Source: Methanoculleus receptaculi (GTDB taxonomy: Archaea; Halobacteriota; Methanomicrobia; Methanomicrobiales; Methanoculleaceae). From it: a stretch of DNA of 64,000 nucleotides. Where the stretch lies: the NCBI RefSeq assembly GCF_033472595.1, contig NZ_CP137642.1, positions 1,721,384 to 1,785,383 on the forward strand, written 5' to 3'. Under the pieces are notes generated by a model, which did not search any database, was not told where the DNA came from, and saw only the letters and a list, made by a program, of their open reading frames with translations. Both the position numbers and the translations under genes were made by a program. Of the stretch, positions 60,419 through 64,000 are shown in pieces; within the stretch, counting starts at the first letter, position 1; each line of letters begins with the position of its first letter.

Positions 60419-60739
60419 TTACGCCCCGCGCCTGATGCCGGAGAGCATATAGAGCGCGATCAGCGAGAGTCCCCCGATCACCTCGACACCTATCACGAGG
60501 GCCACAACCGGGATCGCGCCGGCAACCGCGAGGCCTCCCGTTATCGGCCCGAGCTCGGCCGGTGTCCCCGCAGGCGCCGATCCCGGTTCGGCGAGCCAGT
60601 CACAGAAGAGCGCGGCACCGACCGCAAGCATGACGACCGCCATGAGGCTGAAAATGAGCAGTCCCAGGACCTCGGTCTTTCGGAGCGATTTTCCTGCAAC
60701 GCGCAATGACGCCTTTTTTGCACCCCTGCTCTCATGCAT
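60419..60739 (-). CDS. Two-helix membrane protein, unknown
   Basis: 106 residues from the ATG at 60739, preceded by GGGGGTG. A basic N-terminus (KKASLRVAGKSLRKTEVLG), helix 1 (LLIFSLMAVVMLAVGAALF), a short Pro/Ala loop, and helix 2 (GLAVAGAIPVVALVIGVEV, then GGLSLIALYML). No family recognised. A GTG three codons earlier is possible. Confidence 0.65.
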   Translation of the reverse strand: MHESRGAKKASLRVAGKSLRKTEVLGLLIFSLMAVVMLAVGAALFCDWLAEPGSAPAGTPAELGPITGGLAVAGAIPVVALVIGVEVIGGLSLIALYMLSGIRRGA

Positions 60740-61368
60740 ATCTTTCACCCCCTGCAGGCCGTCCGGTGCTCACCGGAAGCGGCCGGCAGACGGGGGTCAC
60801 GGAAATCACCCGGCACATATGGTGGATCTCCTTTCACCAGCGTAGAATCGGTGACACGCCGATGCGAATGCAGCGGCCACAATTCTACATGATTGAACAT
60901 GACAATACTATGAGACAGAGGATATATTTAATGGTACGCATCCCACCCCCCGACGCACCCGGAGAATCGTGTTCCGGGGAGGATACATACCCGCGGCCTC
61001 ATCCGCCGATATCGGCGAAGCCGTCCCAAAAGTGCCTCGCGGCTGAAGATCCACATAGTTTAGAACGCTCTTATGTGCGCTCTAGGAGAATTCGGTGACA
61101 TTCTGCGCAAGATTCCTGACACGGCTTCCCCCCGGATATCGCCACGCGGGGGAGGGACCGGGAGGTGCGACCGGAGGGAGCTTGAGAAGACCGGAGGTCT
61201 TCGAATGGGTGTCCCCCTCCCGGCAGAGGCATTTCGGGATGACCTCGGCTGCGAGACGCCGCCACGGGACAGGGACAGCCTCCCGGCTGGCAAATTCCCG
61301 TTTCAAGCGGAATGCTGCGGGGAAGGTTGGAATACACCAAGACTTTTATCCGTTTCTCTCCAACGGAT
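60740..61368. other. 629-nt gap with dispersed-element copy 4
   Basis: No convincing gene. A promoter with TATA-like ATATATTTAAT lies near 60920-60931. The fourth, more divergent copy of the palindromic element is at about 61111-61225. A TATA box (CTTTTATCC, 61340-61348) precedes the next gene by about 25 nt. Confidence 0.5.
61111..61225. repeat. Dispersed palindromic element, copy 4 (diverged)
   Basis: TTCCTGACACGG, GGATATCGCC and GCGGGGGAGGG match the flank of copy 1 in order. A perfect 7-bp hairpin with a GGA loop (GAAGACC/GGTCTTC, 61186-61202) is nested in a longer pairing of CCGGGAGG (61158-61165) with CCTCCCGG (61217-61224). Confidence 0.55.
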
Positions 61369-62784
61369 ATGAGAATGCCTCGCCTCTACCTCGGAAAGAT
61401 CCTGCTCCGCTGGTGCGACTCCTGCCACGCCCCCGTGCTCTCCGGGATCTGCGCCTGCGGCACCCCGACCCGCCCGGTAGCCGTCACGCCGCCGGGAGAC
61501 GCACGCCCTGCGTTTCCCGACGATGTCGAGCGGGTCAACCGAATATTCAGCGAACATTTCGGAGCGCCGCTGATACCGGAGGGGCACATTGCGCTCCTCA
61601 ACAAAGTTCCCGCCGAGGACCGGATGGACGAGATCGTCCTTGGCGGCGCGGTCGTGGGCGCGATCCGCTACTTCCCGGAGGAGCGGCGCTGGGAGCCACT
61701 CCCACGCCCTGCCGCCGCGGCTTACCTGAAGCCGACGAAGCGCTACGTCGTCGTCGACGACGGCGCGATCACGTCCATCCGCGGTTCGGGAGCAAGCGTC
61801 CTCGCACCGGGCCTCGTCTCGATCGATCCCGCCGTCGCCGAAGGCGATGAAGTCTTCATCCTGACGAAGGCCGGCGAGTGCATCGGCGTCGGCAGGGCAA
61901 AGGTCGATGCGGCCACCGCCGGGACGATGGACCGGGGGCTCGTCGTCCGGACGCGAAAGAACGTCCAGTCGGTCTGTGTCCCGGGCGAGGCGACGTGGGA
62001 GGACGTCGTCGCGGCAAACGAACCGGTCCTCGCGGACTACGAAGCCGCGAGCATCCGGTTCGTCCGGGAGGTCGCCCAGCAGAACCCCGAGAAGCCCACG
62101 GTCTCCTACTCCGGCGGAAAAGACAGCCTCGCGACCCTGCTCGTCGTCTTAAAGGCGCTCGGCCCGGTGCCGCTCCTCTTTGCCGACACGGGATTCGAGT
62201 TCCCGGAGACCTGCGAGAATGTGGACGAGGTGGCGGAACGCTACGGGCTCGAAGTCCTCCGGGTCTGCGACGAAGAAGCATTCTGGAAGATGTTCGATGA
62301 GAACGGCCCGCCTGCCGTCGACGACCGCTGGTGCTGCACGGTCTGCAAACTCCACCCCGTCGGCCGCCTGATCGGCGATCACTGGGGTGAATGCCTCTCG
62401 TTCATCGGGCAGCGGAAGTACGAGTCGGTGCGGCGGATGCAGAGCCGGCGGGTCTGGCGGAACGCCCATGTCCCGCAACAGCTCTCGGCGGCCCCCATTC
62501 AGCAGTGGACGGCGATGCACGTCTGGCTCTACATCTTCCGCGAGAAAGCCCCCTACAACCGCCTCTACGAGCGGGGGCTCGACCGCATCGGGTGCTTCAT
62601 GTGCCCCTCGAGCGACCTTGCGACGTTTGCAATCATCGGGGTATCCCACCCCGAGCTCCTGGCGATGTGGCACGGCAAACTCGCCCGCTGGCAGGAGAGG
62701 CAGGGGCTCTCTCCCGACTGGATCGAGCGCGGGCTGTGGCGAAAACGGGGAGATGCGGATGAAGAAGAAGATAGTTATAATTGA
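61369..62784 (+). CDS. PUA-domain, PAPS-reductase-like ATP pyrophosphatase
   Basis: 471 residues from the ATG at 61369; a TATA box about 25 nt earlier fits a leaderless mRNA. In order: zinc ribbon (WCDSCHAPVLSGICACG), a PUA-like RNA-binding domain (about 125-200), and a PAPS-reductase-like domain with P-loop SYSGGKDSLATLLVVL and metal-type Cys in RWCCTVCKLHP and GCFMCPSSD. The family activates a substrate with ATP. The RNA-binding domain suggests RNA thiolation or a related modification rather than sulfate assimilation. It overlaps hisH by 26 nt. Confidence 0.82.
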   Translation: MRMPRLYLGKILLRWCDSCHAPVLSGICACGTPTRPVAVTPPGDARPAFPDDVERVNRIFSEHFGAPLIPEGHIALLNKVPAEDRMDEIVLGGAVVGAIRYFPEERRWEPLPRPAAAAYLKPTKRYVVVDDGAITSIRGSGASVLAPGLVSIDPAVAEGDEVFILTKAGECIGVGRAKVDAATAGTMDRGLVVRTRKNVQSVCVPGEATWEDVVAANEPVLADYEAASIRFVREVAQQNPEKPTVSYSGGKDSLATLLVVLKALGPVPLLFADTGFEFPETCENVDEVAERYGLEVLRVCDEEAFWKMFDENGPPAVDDRWCCTVCKLHPVGRLIGDHWGECLSFIGQRKYESVRRMQSRRVWRNAHVPQQLSAAPIQQWTAMHVWLYIFREKAPYNRLYERGLDRIGCFMCPSSDLATFAIIGVSHPELLAMWHGKLARWQERQGLSPDWIERGLWRKRGDADEEEDSYN

Positions 62785-63367
62785 TTACGGTCTCGGCAAC
62801 CTGCGGAGCGTGCTGCGGGGCCTGGAGCGGGCGGGAGCAGCGGCGAGGATAACGGGGGATGCTGAGGAGATCACGGCAGCAGATGGGATCGTCCTCCCAG
62901 GGGTGGGGGCGTTTCGCGAGGGGATGGAGATGCTCGGCGATCTCCAGGTGACAGTCGTCAACGCCGCTCGCGATACGCCGCTGCTCGGGATCTGTCTTGG
63001 TATGCAGATGCTCATGGACTCGAGCGAAGAGCACGGGCTCCACCAGGGGCTCGGGATGGTGCCGGGGGAGGTCAGGCGGTTTATACCGACCGGCGGGGAG
63101 AAGGTGCCGCATATGGGCTGGAACACCATACGCGTCCAGGCAGGGGCACCTATCTTCGATGGGCTGCGCGAGGAGGAGTACGTCTACTTTGTCCACTCCT
63201 ACTATGCGGCGGCCGCACCGGAGAGCGTCATCGCGAGCACCACCTACATCCACCCATTTGCATCCGCGGTCAGGTGCGGGCAGACATACGGTCTCCAGTT
63301 CCACCCGGAGAAGAGCGGTGCGGTGGGGCTGAAGATCCTGGAGAACTTCATCGAGCAGATCTGTTAG
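62759..63367 (+). CDS. hisH: Imidazole glycerol phosphate synthase glutaminase HisH
   Basis: 202 residues from the ATG at 62759 (GGGGAG upstream). It delivers ammonia to HisF in histidine synthesis. IIDYGLGNLRSV is the N-terminal strand, the nucleophile Cys lies in LLGICLGMQMLM, and the catalytic His and Glu in YGLQFHPEKSG. VYFVHSYYA is the usual HisH stretch. hisF is not adjacent in the window. Confidence 0.95.
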   Translation: MKKKIVIIDYGLGNLRSVLRGLERAGAAARITGDAEEITAADGIVLPGVGAFREGMEMLGDLQVTVVNAARDTPLLGICLGMQMLMDSSEEHGLHQGLGMVPGEVRRFIPTGGEKVPHMGWNTIRVQAGAPIFDGLREEEYVYFVHSYYAAAAPESVIASTTYIHPFASAVRCGQTYGLQFHPEKSGAVGLKILENFIEQIC

Positions 63368-63586
63368 GCCAGGTATACTCCTCTCTCGCTGCCGGGACTC
63401 CCGTTTCTGCCTCGCACCCCTGCTCCAGCCAGGATAGACCGCAGCGGTGTTCACCAAAAAGAGTGCGTTCGGCTGAGATATGGAGATAGAGGCGGAGATG
63501 ATCTCGCCCTCCGCGGCGTTTGCTGTCTTCCTCGCGCTTGCAGGATCCGCAGCCGCGCCTGACCCCGCACCCCGCTAACCCGGCTT
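63368..63586. other. Gap between hisH and the Mut7-C gene
   Basis: 219 nt. A 32-codon frame from 63480 (MEIEAEMISPSAAFAVFLAL) has a membrane-like stretch but ends in Pro/Ala-rich sequence; it may be a broken gene start. No other feature seen. Confidence 0.4.
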
Positions 63587-64000
63587 TCAGGAGCCCAAGC
63601 GCACCTCTTTCAGCCTTCGCTCAATACGAGCCCCATGCGACCCCATCCAGTAGAGTTTCCGGCAGGCTGGGCACCACCAGAACTCCCTTTCCGGGGGCGA
63701 GGACGGTGCGTATGGGGTCTCCCGGATCTCACGCCGCGTTGCCGGTCGAAGGCGCGTGTTGCAGAGCGAACAGCGACTCATCCTGACCTCCGGCTCGATC
63801 AGACCGGCGTCGGCAAGTTGCCGGATCTGTGACATGATATCTTCAGAAGCGATGTAGACCGCCTGCTCCCCGCCCCGGCGCGCGAGTTCACGATCGCGGG
63901 TCAGGAGGACACGATCCTCACAGGTTGCGATCTCTAGCAGCAGCGAATCTTCCCGCGTGCTGCCGGGGGGGAGGCCGTTTGCACACAGTGTGTCATACCC
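63587..64000 (-). CDS. Mut7-C RNase-domain protein (N-terminal part outside the window)
   Basis: At least 137 codons; the frame is open to the right edge, and about 20-30 N-terminal residues are probably missing. DSLLLEIATCEDRVLLTRDR carries the acidic PIN-like nuclease residues, and EQAVYIASEDIMSQIRQLAD follows. The C-terminal zinc ribbon is RCSLCNTRLR with WWCPACRKLYWMGSHG. The family is a predicted RNase with a ribbon; partners unknown. Confidence 0.85.
   Translation of the reverse strand, partial: GYDTLCANGLPPGSTREDSLLLEIATCEDRVLLTRDRELARRGGEQAVYIASEDIMSQIRQLADAGLIEPEVRMSRCSLCNTRLRPATRREIRETPYAPSSPPEREFWWCPACRKLYWMGSHGARIERRLKEVRLGS

Noticed and set aside
61095-61850. 251-codon plus-strand frame across the repeat and the PUA/PAPS gene start
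   Set aside because: Out of frame with the well-supported gene, and it includes the hairpin region.
63480-63578. 32-codon frame starting with a membrane-like stretch
   Set aside because: Ends in Pro/Ala-rich sequence after 20 residues; too little evidence for a gene.
1-64000. CRISPR array, rRNA genes, prophage or insertion sequence
   Set aside because: No regularly spaced direct repeats, no rRNA-like stretches, and no transposase, integrase or phage structural genes were found on reading both strands.

Overview
This window is a GC-rich, densely packed archaeal chromosome segment. The gene content is that of a hydrogenotrophic methanogen of the order Methanomicrobiales, most like Methanoculleus. 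Support comes from coenzyme F420 genes (cofC, cofG, cofE), methanofuran genes (mfnA, mfnB), formylmethanofuran dehydrogenase (fwd), the membrane hydrogenase Eha, and archaeal information genes (Dph2, aCPSF1, proteasome beta, LSm, Sec61 beta, archaeal ValS). Many genes overlap by 1-11 nt. No rRNA, CRISPR array, prophage or intact insertion sequence was seen. The genus is inferred from content, not from a search.

Layout. 0-6.1 kb (+): folD (partial), folP and a CofE-like ligase run into a convergent cofC; then cofG, and purC-purS-purQ plus a ferredoxin:thioredoxin-reductase-type protein. 6.5-14.8 kb (-): UbiB kinase, MFS carrier, METTL5-type methyltransferase, dph2, hpt, mfnA and ppsA. 14.9-18 kb (+): serA, tRNA-Val and a voltage-gated K+ channel, followed by about 0.8 kb without an intact gene. 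18.8-27.9 kb: DUF92 membrane protein, valS, tmk, a HisA-like protein divergent from mfnB-guaB, two regulators and an LSm protein. 28.2-36.8 kb (mostly -): aldehyde dehydrogenase, MFS, aCPSF1, psmB, CBS and Usp proteins, amidohydrolase, Sec61 beta (+) and cofE.

37.6-48.7 kb (-) is the most striking part. Eighteen genes follow each other with no gap above 6 nt: twelve Eha-type hydrogenase genes, a DUF1959 subunit among them, then a four-cluster ferredoxin, fwdD-fwdB-fwdA-fwdC and a 49-residue zinc-ribbon protein. The order suggests that H2-derived low-potential electrons from Eha pass through the ferredoxin to the first CO2-reducing step.

49.3-57.1 kb (-), after a tRNA-Leu, is an arsenic/metal resistance island of two operons. 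One is permease plus arsR with a palindromic operator. The other carries a Cys-rich micro-protein, a ferredoxin:thioredoxin reductase gene, small membrane proteins, a second permease, two mini-thioredoxins, acr3, Usp, DUF2703, arsC and a DGC-domain protein. Three reading frames in this second operon are broken (two by single-base indels in C runs), so it is decaying or contains sequencing errors.

57.4-64 kb: a PAS sensor protein without a kinase ATPase domain, a TrkH remnant, a 26-residue lysine-rich micro-protein, a small membrane protein, a PUA/PAPS-reductase-like protein, hisH and a partial Mut7-C protein. Four large gene-free gaps hold copies of a palindromic dispersed element whose stem shows compensating changes.
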